NCBI RefSeq assembly: GCF_001905465.1
Contig: NZ_LISX01000015.1
Coordinates: forward strand, 85,488 to 149,487
Source of the DNA: Kitasatospora sp. CB01950
Lineage (GTDB): Bacteria > Actinomycetota > Actinomycetes > Streptomycetales > Streptomycetaceae
Reading direction: 5' to 3'
Length of the DNA: 64,000 nucleotides
The position numbers were made by a program, and so were the translations under genes. Below the pieces are notes generated by a model. That model searched no databases. It worked only from the letters and a program-made list of their open reading frames with translations, and was not told where the DNA came from. Numbering within the stretch: the stretch's first letter is position 1; each line of letters opens with the position of its first letter. Shown piece by piece: positions 39,749 to 50,782 of the stretch.

Positions 39749-40869
39749 CAGATCTCCATCCCGAACGGGAGGGTGAAGCGGACGTCACCCTCGACCATGT
39801 CGCGCATGTCGGCGACGTTGTGACGGTTCATCAGAATCCGCTCCAGGCCCAGGCCGAACGCGAATCCGCTGTAGCGGTTCGGGTCGATGCCCGCGGCGAC
39901 CAGCACGCGGGGGTTGACCACGCCGCAGCCGCCCAGCTCGATCCAGCCCTCCGAGGAGCAGGTCCGGCACGGACGGTCGGGGTTGCCCACCGAGGCGCCG
40001 CGGCACACGAAGCACTGCAGGTCGATCTCGGCGCTGGGCTCGGTGAACGGGAAGTACGAGGGCCGCCAGCGCAGCTCCAGGCCGCCGCCGATCAGCTTCT
40101 CCACCAGCACCTCGATGGTGCCCTTCAGGTGGCCGAAGGTCAGGCCCTCGTCCACCGCGATCGCCTCGACCTGGCGGAACACCGGGGTGTGCGTGGCGTC
40201 GAGCTCGTCGGTCCGGTACACCCGGCCCGGGGAGACCGCGTACAGCGGCGGCTCGCCGGCCAGCATCGCGCGGATCTGCACCGGCGAGGTCTGGGTGCGC
40301 AGCACGATGCCGGAGTCGGCGGTGCCGTCGGGGGCCTCGACGAAGAAGGTGTCCTGCATCGAGCGGGCCGGGTGGTCGGCGTGCAGGTTCAGGGCGTCGA
40401 AGTTCAGCCACTCCGCCTCGACCTCGGGGCCGGACGCCACCTGGTAGCCCATCGCGACGAAGGTGTCCTCGATGCGCTCGGCGAGCGTGGTCAGCGGGTG
40501 CCGGGCACCGCGCGGGACCCGGCCGTAGGGCAGCGTGACGTCCACCGCCTCCTCGACCAGCACCCGGGCGTCGCGCTCCGCCTCCAGCTCGGCCTGCCGC
40601 TTGGCGAGGGCCTGGTTGACCGCTCCGCGGGCCTGGCCGATCAGCTTGCCCGCGGCGGCCTTGGCCTGCGGGGGCAGCGCGCCGATCTCACGGTTGGCGA
40701 GCGAGAGCGGGGAGCGGTCGCCGGTGTGCGCGACCTTCGCCTGCTTGAGCTCGTCGAGGTCGGCGGCGGCGGCGAAGGCGGCGATCGCCCCGTCCCGGGC
40801 CTGTTCCACCACCTCGGGCTTGAGGGCCTCGACCTCGACCGGGTCGTACGACTTGTTGGGTGCCGACAT
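39748..40869 (-). CDS. pheS: Phenylalanyl-tRNA synthetase alpha subunit
   Basis: 373 residues. An N-terminal coiled coil (about 1-95) that binds tRNA is followed by the class II catalytic core: motif 1 (GARHPLTTLAERIEDTFVAM), motif 2 region (FRQVEAIAVDEGLTFGHLKG) and motif 3 (SGFAFGLGLERILMNRHNVA). GWIELGGCGVVNPRVL is also conserved. Together with PheT it charges tRNA-Phe. It is the first gene of a pheST operon, 130 bp after the histidine-kinase gene; I saw no T-box or Phe-rich leader peptide in that gap. Confidence 0.98.
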   Translation of the reverse strand: MSAPNKSYDPVEVEALKPEVVEQARDGAIAAFAAAADLDELKQAKVAHTGDRSPLSLANREIGALPPQAKAAAGKLIGQARGAVNQALAKRQAELEAERDARVLVEEAVDVTLPYGRVPRGARHPLTTLAERIEDTFVAMGYQVASGPEVEAEWLNFDALNLHADHPARSMQDTFFVEAPDGTADSGIVLRTQTSPVQIRAMLAGEPPLYAVSPGRVYRTDELDATHTPVFRQVEAIAVDEGLTFGHLKGTIEVLVEKLIGGGLELRWRPSYFPFTEPSAEIDLQCFVCRGASVGNPDRPCRTCSSEGWIELGGCGVVNPRVLVAAGIDPNRYSGFAFGLGLERILMNRHNVADMRDMVEGDVRFTLPFGMEI

Positions 40870-40999
40870 CTCTATGCTTCCCGTGCTCCTGCTCGTGATC
40901 AGGTCTGCTGCCTCGCCGGGCGTCCGCGAGAACGCCAGGGGTCGAGTGTAGTCGCAGGCCGCGACCGGCCACGTGGGGCGACCACCGGGCGGAAGACGA

Positions 41000-42094
41000 T
41001 CAGAGCATGAAGTCCGGGATACCGGCGGGCAGCACGAACCGGAACCGGGCCCCGCCGCCCTCGGCCCGACTGATCCGGATCACCCCGCCGTGCGCCTCCA
41101 CGATGCCCTTCACGATGTACAGCCCGAGGCCCGTCCCGCCGCGCTTGGAGCCCCGCCAGAACCGGGTGAACACCCGCGGCATCGCCTCCTCCGCGATGCC
41201 GGTGCCCTGGTCGCTGACGGTGACGGCGGTGCCCTCGATCGTCCGCGGCGGCGAACCGGCGGTCTCCACCACGTCGTTGGCCGGCCCGAGTTCGATCGTC
41301 ACGGTGCCCTCACCGTGCCGGACCGCGTTCTCCAGCAGGTTCGCCAGCACCTGGTCGATCTTGTCCGGGTCGCCCCACTGCTCGCCCAGCGGCCCCGCGA
41401 CCCGGATGTCGAACCGCTCCTCGGGGATGCCCGCCGCGACCTTCCCCTCCACGTGCCGGCGCACCGCCGCCGCCAGGTCCAGGCGCTGGCGGCGGATCTC
41501 CAGCCGGCCCGCGTCGATCCGCGAGATGTCCAGCAGCTCCGCGATCAGCCGGGTCACCCGGTCCGCGTCCGCGTCGACGGTCTCCAGCATCACCCGCTTC
41601 TGGCCGTCGTTGAAGCGCTCCCACTTCGCCAGCAGCGTCGCCGTGAAGCCCTTCACGCTGGTCAGCGGCGACCGCAGCTCGTGCGCGACGGTCGCGATCA
41701 GCTCGGCGTGGCTGCGCTCGGTACGCCGACGCGCCTCGGTGCCGCGCAGCGTCACCACCACCCGCCGCACCGGCCCGCCCGGCCGTTCCCGCACGTAGCG
41801 GGCGCACACCAGCACCTCGCGTCCGCCGGGCAGCAGCAGGTTCCGCTCGGGCTGCCCGCTGCGCACCGCCAGCCCGCCGTACGGGTCGGTCAGCGGCCAC
41901 CAGCGCCGCCCGTCCAGGTCCTCCAGCGGCAGCGCCTGCTCCAGCCCGACGCCGATCGCGCAGTGCGCGGAGCGGCCGGTGATGCGTTCGGCGGCCCGGT
42001 TGAACACCACCACCCGGCCCTGTGCGTCCGCGACCACCAGCCCGTCCGGCAGGTCGTCCGGTTCCAGGGTCGCCAAGCCGTCGTCGCCGCCCAT
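41000..42094 (-). CDS. PAS-domain sensor histidine kinase
   Basis: 364 residues, cytoplasmic (no membrane helix). A PAS domain (about 10-115; GLVVADAQGRVVVFNRAAER) precedes the HisKA dimerisation helix with the phosphoacceptor His138 in VAHELRSPLTSVKGF, and an HATPase domain with the N box (NLLENAVRHG), G1 (SDQGTGIAEEA) and G2 (RGGTGLGLYIVKGIVEAHGG). It should sense an internal signal and pass phosphate to a response regulator, which is not encoded nearby, so it is an orphan. Its position between the SpoU-type methyltransferase gene and pheS matches Streptomyces genomes; its role there is unknown. Confidence 0.92.
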   Translation of the reverse strand: MGGDDGLATLEPDDLPDGLVVADAQGRVVVFNRAAERITGRSAHCAIGVGLEQALPLEDLDGRRWWPLTDPYGGLAVRSGQPERNLLLPGGREVLVCARYVRERPGGPVRRVVVTLRGTEARRRTERSHAELIATVAHELRSPLTSVKGFTATLLAKWERFNDGQKRVMLETVDADADRVTRLIAELLDISRIDAGRLEIRRQRLDLAAAVRRHVEGKVAAGIPEERFDIRVAGPLGEQWGDPDKIDQVLANLLENAVRHGEGTVTIELGPANDVVETAGSPPRTIEGTAVTVSDQGTGIAEEAMPRVFTRFWRGSKRGGTGLGLYIVKGIVEAHGGVIRISRAEGGGARFRFVLPAGIPDFML

Positions 42095-42143
42095 GGGTGT
42101 CCTCCCCCGCCCGCACCGGCTTTGAGGACCGACCCTAGCGCGC

Positions 42144-43004
<861 letters not shown>

Positions 43005-43055
43005 GCTCACGTTCTTCGTCACGGAGGGGCGGGAGGACAAGAGGGAACAACGCAC

Positions 43056-43085
43056 GGACCCGCAGGCCGGGCGGCCTGCGGGTCC
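43056..43085 (-). terminator. Terminator after rplT
   Basis: Perfect 13-bp stem (GGACCCGCAGGCC with GGCCTGCGGGTCC) and a 4-nt loop, about 28 nt after the rplT stop. It separates the ribosomal operon from the methyltransferase gene. Confidence 0.85.
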
Positions 43086-43112
43086 GGGAAAGCAGTCAGG
43101 GCACGGCCTGGA

Positions 43113-43499
43113 TCAGGCGGCGACCTTGGGGGCGTTGACGTCCTCCGGCAGCGCCTTCTGGGCAACCTCGACCAGCGCGCGGAACGCGACGGTGTCGTGG
43201 ACCGCGAGCTCGGCGAGCATCTTGCGGTCGATCTCGACGCCCGCGGCCTTCAGACCCTGCACGAAGCGGTTGTAGGTCATGCCGTTCGCGCGGGCAGCGG
43301 CGTTGATGCGCTGGATCCACAGCTGACGGAAGTCGCCCTTGCGCTTCTTGCGGTCGTTGAAGTTGTAAACGAGCGAGTGGGTGACCTGCTCCTTGGCCTT
43401 GCGGTACAGGCGCGAGCGCTGGCCACGGTAGCCGGAGGCGCGCTCCAGGATGACCCGGCGCTTCTTGTGGGCGTTCACTGCCCGCTTGACGCGTGCCAC
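43113..43499 (-). CDS. rplT: 50S ribosomal protein L20
   Basis: 128 residues, the usual length. MARVKRAVNAHKKRRVILER, SGYRGQRSRLYRKAKEQVTH and RQLWIQRINAAARANGMTYN are near-invariant L20 sequence. It binds 23S rRNA early in large-subunit assembly. It is the last gene of infC-rpmI-rplT, 104 nt after rpmI, and is followed by a strong terminator. In other bacteria L20 represses its own operon through the mRNA leader; whether that occurs here is open. Confidence 0.99.
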   Translation of the reverse strand: MARVKRAVNAHKKRRVILERASGYRGQRSRLYRKAKEQVTHSLVYNFNDRKKRKGDFRQLWIQRINAAARANGMTYNRFVQGLKAAGVEIDRKMLAELAVHDTVAFRALVEVAQKALPEDVNAPKVAA

Positions 43500-43603
43500 T
43501 TCATTACTCCTTGGTTCCGGACCCCGGGTTCGTGCCGCCGGTCCGTTATTCGATTCGGTCGGAAAGGATCAGCTGTGCCCGCAGCGTGGCCGCAGGCGGG
43601 CGA

Positions 43604-43798
43604 TCACTTGCCGAGAAGCTTCTTGATCTTCTTGGCGTCGCCGGGGGCCATCTCGGCGTTGCCGGCCAGCTTGCGGGTCAGCGTCGAGGGCTTGTGCTCA
43701 AGCAGGTGGCGACGGCCGGCACGCTCGCGCAGCACCTTCCCGGAGCCAGTGATCTTGAAGCGCTTGCTGGCGCCGCTGTGCGTCTTCTGCTTCGGCAT
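43604..43798 (-). CDS. rpmI: 50S ribosomal protein L35
   Basis: 64 residues, standard length. MPKQKTHSGASKRFKITGSG and the basic segment RERAGRRHLLEHKPSTLTRK identify L35, which sits in 23S rRNA near L15. It lies between infC (133 nt upstream) and rplT (104 nt downstream), the normal order. AGGAG precedes the ATG at 43798. Confidence 0.99.
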   Translation of the reverse strand: MPKQKTHSGASKRFKITGSGKVLRERAGRRHLLEHKPSTLTRKLAGNAEMAPGDAKKIKKLLGK

Positions 43799-43931
43799 GT
43801 CGCCGTATCTCCTCGTCGGTCCGTTCGCGGCCCGCACCCCGGGGGTGCGGGCCGGAACTGGATGGATCTCGTCTCCGGGACGGATGCCCCGGAACCGGTG
43901 CCGATCCCGCCCGGATTCTGAACCCGAAGGC

Positions 43932-44681
43932 TCAGGCGTCCTGGGCGGTCTCGGCGGGCTGCTCGACCTCGGCGGTCTCGGCAACGGGCTCGACCTCGGC
44001 GGTCTCGGTCTCCTCGACCTGGTCCACCTCGTCGGCCTCGGTCTCCTCGACCTGGTCAACCTCGTCGACCTCGTCGACCTCGTCGGCCTGATCCGCGGCC
44101 GGGCCGCGACCGAGCCGCTCCGCCTTGCGGGCGTCGGCGGCGGCGCGGGCCTCGGCCATCGCCTCGGTCTTCTTCTTGTGCGGGCCGAGAACCATGATCA
44201 TGTTTCGGCCGTCCTGCTTGGCCGCGGACTCCACGAAGCCGAGCTCCTGGACGTCCTCCGCGAGCCGCTGCAGCAGTCGGAAGCCCAGCTCGGGGCGGGA
44301 CTGCTCACGACCGCGGAACATGATCGTGATCTTGACCTTGTCGCCCTGCTTGAGGAACCGGACGACGTGACCCTTCTTGGTGTCATAGTCGTGCGGGTCG
44401 ATCTTCGGCCGGAGCTTCATCTCCTTGATGACCGTGTGCGCCTGGTTCTTGCGCGCCTCACGGGCCTTCATGGCCGACTCGTACTTGAACTTGCCGTAGT
44501 CCATGAGCTTGCACACCGGCGGGCGCGCCGTAGCGGCGACCTCGACCAGGTCCAGGTCGTACTCCTGGGCAAGCTCCAGCGCCTTCGCGAGCGGGACGAT
44601 ACCGACCTGCTCGCCGCTGGGACCGACGAGTCGCACCTCGGGGACGCGAATCCGGTCGTTGATGCGGGGCTCGGTGCTGAT
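43932..44681 (-). CDS. infC: Translation initiation factor IF-3, with AUC start codon and acidic C-terminal repeat tail
   Basis: 249 residues. IF-3 binds the 30S subunit, blocks premature 50S joining and rejects wrong start codons. Counting from an ATC at 44681, the protein begins (M)STEPRINDRIRVPEVRLVG, the exact conserved IF-3 start, with GAGGAGG 4 nt upstream; no ATG, GTG or TTG fits there. IF-3 genes commonly use AUU/AUC so that the factor limits its own translation. The N-domain, linker (YGKFKYESAMKAREARKNQA) and C-domain (KVKITIMFRGREQSRPELGF) are complete. Beyond about residue 190 an acidic tail of DEVDQVEETE-type repeats extends to the end, as in other actinobacteria but long. Confidence 0.96.
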   Translation of the reverse strand: MSTEPRINDRIRVPEVRLVGPSGEQVGIVPLAKALELAQEYDLDLVEVAATARPPVCKLMDYGKFKYESAMKAREARKNQAHTVIKEMKLRPKIDPHDYDTKKGHVVRFLKQGDKVKITIMFRGREQSRPELGFRLLQRLAEDVQELGFVESAAKQDGRNMIMVLGPHKKKTEAMAEARAAADARKAERLGRGPAADQADEVDEVDEVDQVEETEADEVDQVEETETAEVEPVAETAEVEQPAETAQDA

Positions 44682-44814
44682 GGGGCCTCCTCGGTTGCAC
44701 CTTCTTCGATGCGGCCGTCGGACGGCGGTCGCACGTAGTGGTTTCGACCACTGGGCGGGGCTTCATTCATGCTTCGCTGCCCCTCCGCCGTCTGGCAGAA
44801 GCACCGAACGCACG

Positions 44815-44844
44815 AAAAAAGCCCCGCACGGTACAGGCGGGGCT
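44815..44844 (-). terminator. Intrinsic terminator/attenuator in the infC leader
   Basis: On the minus strand an 8-bp GC stem (AGCCCCGC with GCGGGGCT, 9-nt loop) is followed by six Ts. It lies 134 nt upstream of the infC start codon and downstream of the likely promoter, so it should act as an attenuator of the infC-rpmI-rplT operon. A plain terminator of this quality is rare in this GC-rich window. Confidence 0.75.
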
Positions 44845-45039
44845 CCACACGTTCCGGGATGCCCTGACGGACACCACTGGCAGCAAGCATTCCTTGCGGC
44901 GCTCGCCACGGACCGGACCCGTCGGCCCTTCGGCCGCTCGGGTGGGAGACTGTCGCGGTTGCCCTCTCGGGCCTCCTGAAGTGGAGCCTCCACTTGCTGG
45001 CCTGGCTCCCGAATCGGGTTCCTGGCCGGTCAGTCTCGA
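44845..45039 (-). promoter_or_regulatory. Long untranslated leader of the infC operon
   Basis: About 195 nt lie between the probable start of transcription and the attenuator. The stretch has several GC-rich inverted repeats (for example GGAGGCTCCACTT/AAGTGGAGCCTCC near 44973-44996) that could form alternative structures. It also has an in-frame Cys/Trp-rich open frame on the minus strand, which I do not call a gene. No published riboswitch class was recognised. Confidence 0.5.
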
Positions 45040-45045
45040 AGCATA
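45040..45045 (-). promoter_or_regulatory. Probable extended -10 promoter of the infC operon
   Basis: On the minus strand TGG-TATGCT gives an extended -10 element; the -35 region is weak. Transcription would begin near 45033, giving a leader of about 350 nt before the AUC start. Confidence 0.45.
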
Positions 45046-45143
45046 CCAGCGTTCCGGGGCCGACCGGTATTCCGGTCCGCCTCCGCCCGCCTTGTACCCT
45101 CCCTTTGTACTGCGCTTTCGCACCAGCATCCCGGAGTGACACC

Positions 45144-45518
45144 TTGACCAGCCAGCCCGACCACTCGCCCGAGTCCGACCAGGCCATCGGTTTCGACGAC
45201 CTGACCCGCGACATCGCAGAGGTCCCCGCCGTCGAGGTGATCACCACCGTCGCCGTCCACCTGATGAGCGCCGCCGCCGTCAAGTGCGGCCTGGCCGAGG
45301 GCGGCGAGGCCGACAAGGACCTCGACGAGGCCCGCAAGCTGATCACCGCCCTCGCCGGCCTGGTCACCGCCGGAGCCCCCGAGATCTCCAACTTCCACGC
45401 CGCCCCCCTCCGCGACGGCCTCCGCTCCCTCCAGCTCGCCTTCCGCGAGGCCTCCCTCGTCCCCGACGCCCCCGGCACCGGCCCCGGCGAAAAGTTCACG
45501 GGCCCCGTCTACTCCTGA
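45144..45518 (+). CDS. DUF1844 protein
   Basis: 124 residues, soluble and acidic. The DUF1844 core is present (IAEVPAVEVITTVAVHLMSA then AAVKCGLAEG, followed by KDLDEARKLITALAGLV). It is regularly found divergent from infC in actinobacteria, but its function is unknown. The start is a TTG at 45144 with GGAG 7 nt upstream; no ATG or GTG occurs in frame before the conserved part. The 735-bp gap beyond it holds only repeats. Confidence 0.85.
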   Translation: MTSQPDHSPESDQAIGFDDLTRDIAEVPAVEVITTVAVHLMSAAAVKCGLAEGGEADKDLDEARKLITALAGLVTAGAPEISNFHAAPLRDGLRSLQLAFREASLVPDAPGTGPGEKFTGPVYS

Positions 45519-45534
45519 CCCACCCACCCCCCGC

Positions 45535-46242
45535 CGAAGGCGCCTCCCGCCCCCCTGCCCCGCAGGACCCCGCCGGAGGCGCCTTCGCCTGTCGCCCGCC
45601 TCCACCCCCCGCCCCCGTCAGGGGCGCGGAGAACTGCGCGAAGCGGAAGACCCCCAACGCCAGAGCCGCCCGCCGAGAAAACTCCCCCGACGAGCGGCTC
45701 TCAGCCCCGCAGGGCCCCCGCAGGCGCCTCTCCCCCACCCGCCTTCCCCCCGCCCCGCCAGGAGCGCATGGAGCGCGTGGAGCGCGAAGCGGAAGACCCT
45801 CAACACCAGAGCCGCCCGCCGAGAGAACTCCCCCGGCAAGTGGCTTTCCGCTCCCTGCCCCGCCGGGCCCGCCGCAGGCGCCTTCCCCAGAGCCCTCCCC
45901 CCGGGTGGCCTTCCGCTCAGCTCCGCCGAAGCCCGCCGCAGGCGCCTCTCCCCCACCCGCCTTCCCCCGCCCCGCCAGGGGCGCGTGGGGGTACCTCCCG
46001 GCCCGCCAGGGCTGGGGGAGAACTGCGCGAAGCGGAAGACCTCCACGCCGAAACCGCCCGCCGAGAGAACTCCCCCGACGAGCGGCTCTCAGTCCCGCAG
46101 GGCCCCGCCGGAGGCGCCTTCGCCTTTCGCCCGCCTCCTTCCCCCGCCCCCGTCAGGGGCGCGGGGAACTGCGCGCAGCGGAAGACCTCCAACGCCAGAG
46201 CCGCCCGCCGGGGGAACTCCCCCGACGGGCGGCTCTCGCTAT
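45535..46242. repeat. Degenerate array of four interspersed repeats (no gene in this 735-bp gap)
   Basis: Four imperfect copies of a roughly 90-bp unit lie near 45614-45702, 45759-45853, 45974-46090 and 46153-46239. Each has a 'gcgcgg(g/a)gaactgcgcg(a/c)agcggaagac' style head (split here by variation) and an 'agagccgcccgccg...cgagcggctct' palindromic tail. GC-rich spacers such as CGCCGGAGGCGCC link them. Single copies of the head are scattered through Streptomyces genomes, and another lies at 52376. No convincing coding sequence exists here, although long open frames run through it by base composition. Confidence 0.85.
46197..46236 (-). terminator. Hairpin terminator after gcvP (best-kept repeat tail)
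   Basis: AGAGCCGCCCGCCGGGGG pairs with CCCCCGACGGGCGGCTCT (one mismatch) around AACT, 18 nt after the gcvP stop. It is the last and most perfect tail of the repeat array, so a repeat has become the gene's terminator. Confidence 0.75.
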
Positions 46243-46253
46243 GCGGTCACCAC

Positions 46254-49124
<2,871 letters not shown>

Positions 49125-49214
49125 GGGGGTCGGGCCTCCTGGTCGCGGACCGGCGGTGGTACGCACGCCGGCCGGCCGCTGTGGGAGCGTCGGGGCGCAC
49201 GAACCCGTCAGCCT

Positions 49215-49446
49215 CCCCCTCTGTCATCGGTACCTGAGAGCTTCGCGCGCCCGGGTGGTGGCCCGGTCGGCTTGCACCGTCGGCGAGAGCAGCGTCCGAT
49301 GGCTTCGGTGCCGACGGTCCTGCCCTGCTTTCCAGAGTGACCTGGTCCCACTCGGTACGGATGCCTGAGAGATTCCGGGGAGGGGTTGCTCCTTCGGCGT
49401 CCCGCAACCCTCTCGAATCAGGGGGCCGGGACTCTCCCGAGCGGGC
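49215..49446 (-). promoter_or_regulatory. Tandem glycine riboswitch upstream of gcvP
   Basis: Read on the minus strand, the first aptamer (about 49446-49350) has CGGGAGAG, GCCGAAGGAGCAA and ATCTCTCAGGC; the second (about 49337-49219) has CTCTGGAAAG, GCCGACGGTGCAAG, GCTCTCAGG and GATGACAGAGGGG. These are the conserved P1/P2/P3 blocks of glycine aptamers, in the usual two-aptamer order. The second ends about 95 nt before the gcvP start. Glycine binding should switch on gcvP; whether transcription or translation is controlled is not clear, as no terminator with a T-run follows. Confidence 0.93.
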
Positions 49447-49636
49447 TCGGCGGTCGCCGCCCAGGGTACCAGCGCCGACCTGGACGATCACCGGTACGGC
49501 CCTGCGAACCGCCCCGTACGGCGGCGCTCGGAGCGACACCGTCCGTTACGTGCCTTTTGGTGTGGAATAGCGGTCCGGCACGCTCCTCCGACCGCTCCCC
49601 CGACGGGTCTCCCAGGAGCAGCAACCGGAGGACAGC

Positions 49637-50626
49637 GTGCAGACCGATATCGATCCGCGCGACCTGATCGGACACAAGGCGGTCGACCGGAACGGTGACA
49701 AGATCGGCACGGTCGACGAGGTGTACCTGGACGACGCGACCGGGGAGCCGGAGTGGGCGGCCGTCCGCACCGGGATCTTCGGCCGGGACGCCTTCGTCCC
49801 GCTGACCACCAGCGAGTTCTCCGGCGACGAGCTGCACGTCCCGTACGACAAGTCGCTGATCAAGGAGTCCCCGGACTTCGGGGTGGGCCAGCACCTCTCG
49901 CCGGAGCAGGAGCTGGAGCTGTACCGCTACTACGGCCTGGACACGGCGGGCGGCCGGCAGCCCGCCGTGTTCGCCGCGGCGCCCCCGGCCGGCCCGAAGG
50001 AGTACTCGGAGAAGGTCGCCGACCGCGACTTCGGCGACCTCGCCTCCGCCTCGCCCGGCCCGGTCCAGGGCCCGGCCCCGGCGCCGCCGGGCTACGCCCC
50101 GCCGAAGCCGAAGGCCGCGCCGGAGCAGCCGGCCCGCCCCGCCGAGCCGGCCGCCCCGACCGACCACCCCCGCAAGCAGAACGCGCCGGTGGAGATCACC
50201 TGCCGCGAGGAGCGACTGGACATCACCACCGAGTGGCACACCGTCGGCACCACCCGGCTGCGTAAGTACGTGACCACCGAGGCGGTGGAGCGCCGGGTGC
50301 CGCTGGTGCGCGAGCGGGTGCGGGTGGAGCGCATCCCGGTGTCGGAGGCGGAGCGCGCGGCACTGAGCGACCAGGAGATCGCCGAGGCTGTCGAGGAGGT
50401 CACCCTGCGCGAGGAGCGCCCGGTGGTCCGCAAGTACCTGGCGCCGGTGGAACGGGTGCGGCTGGTGGTGGAGCGGTACACCGAGGAGGAGGTGGTCCGC
50501 GAGGAGCTGCGCCGCGAGCAGGTCGAGGTGCACGGCCCGACCACCGCCGCGGACGGCGACGCCTCCGCCCGGCAGCACCAGCCGTGGAACGCGCAGCCGC
50601 AGTCTCCGGCGACCTCTCCGGTCTGA
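49637..50626 (+). CDS. PRC-barrel and DUF2382 protein
   Basis: 329 residues. An N-terminal PRC-barrel (about 5-80; DLIGHKAVDRNGDKIGTVDE and VYLDDATGEPEWAAVRTG) is joined by a Pro/Ala-rich linker to a C-terminal DUF2382 domain (about 185-300; RLRKYVTTEAVERRVPLVRE, RPVVRKYLAPVERVRLVVER). Proteins of this kind are cytoplasmic or envelope-associated and are often linked to general stress and desiccation responses. No catalytic function is known. GTG 49637 is preceded by GGAGGACA. Single-gene unit between the riboswitch and the MFS exporter. Confidence 0.9.
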   Translation: MQTDIDPRDLIGHKAVDRNGDKIGTVDEVYLDDATGEPEWAAVRTGIFGRDAFVPLTTSEFSGDELHVPYDKSLIKESPDFGVGQHLSPEQELELYRYYGLDTAGGRQPAVFAAAPPAGPKEYSEKVADRDFGDLASASPGPVQGPAPAPPGYAPPKPKAAPEQPARPAEPAAPTDHPRKQNAPVEITCREERLDITTEWHTVGTTRLRKYVTTEAVERRVPLVRERVRVERIPVSEAERAALSDQEIAEAVEEVTLREERPVVRKYLAPVERVRLVVERYTEEEVVREELRREQVEVHGPTTAADGDASARQHQPWNAQPQSPATSPV

Positions 50627-50675
50627 CGGATCGCCAACTCCCGGCCCCGGTCCGCCTCGGCGGGCCGGGGCTTCG

Positions 50676-50688
50676 ACTTTGCCAAAGT
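50676..50688. promoter_or_regulatory. Small palindrome and AT-rich promoter region of the MFS gene
   Basis: ACTTTGCCAAAGT is a perfect 13-bp palindrome at the edge of an unusually AT-rich stretch (50676-50720), with TTGACA at 50704-50709 as a likely -35 box. Possible site for a MarR- or TetR-type regulator; none is encoded nearby. Confidence 0.4.
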
Positions 50689-50782
50689 TTAACCATTAGA
50701 TATTTGACAGATTGAAGCATCTCCCTGGATCGTTACTTCAGTTCCTGCACTATCGCCGTATGAAACAACCCGGAGGATTCCC

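Noticed and set aside
40870..40999. T-box or Phe leader peptide before pheS
   Set aside because: No T-box core, no Phe-rich frame and no terminator/antiterminator pair were seen.
44763..44993. Cys/Trp-rich frame in the infC leader (contains ACCQWCPSGHPGTC) as a leader peptide
   Set aside because: It reads straight through the terminator stem, its start has no ribosome site, and no conservation can be judged from one sequence.
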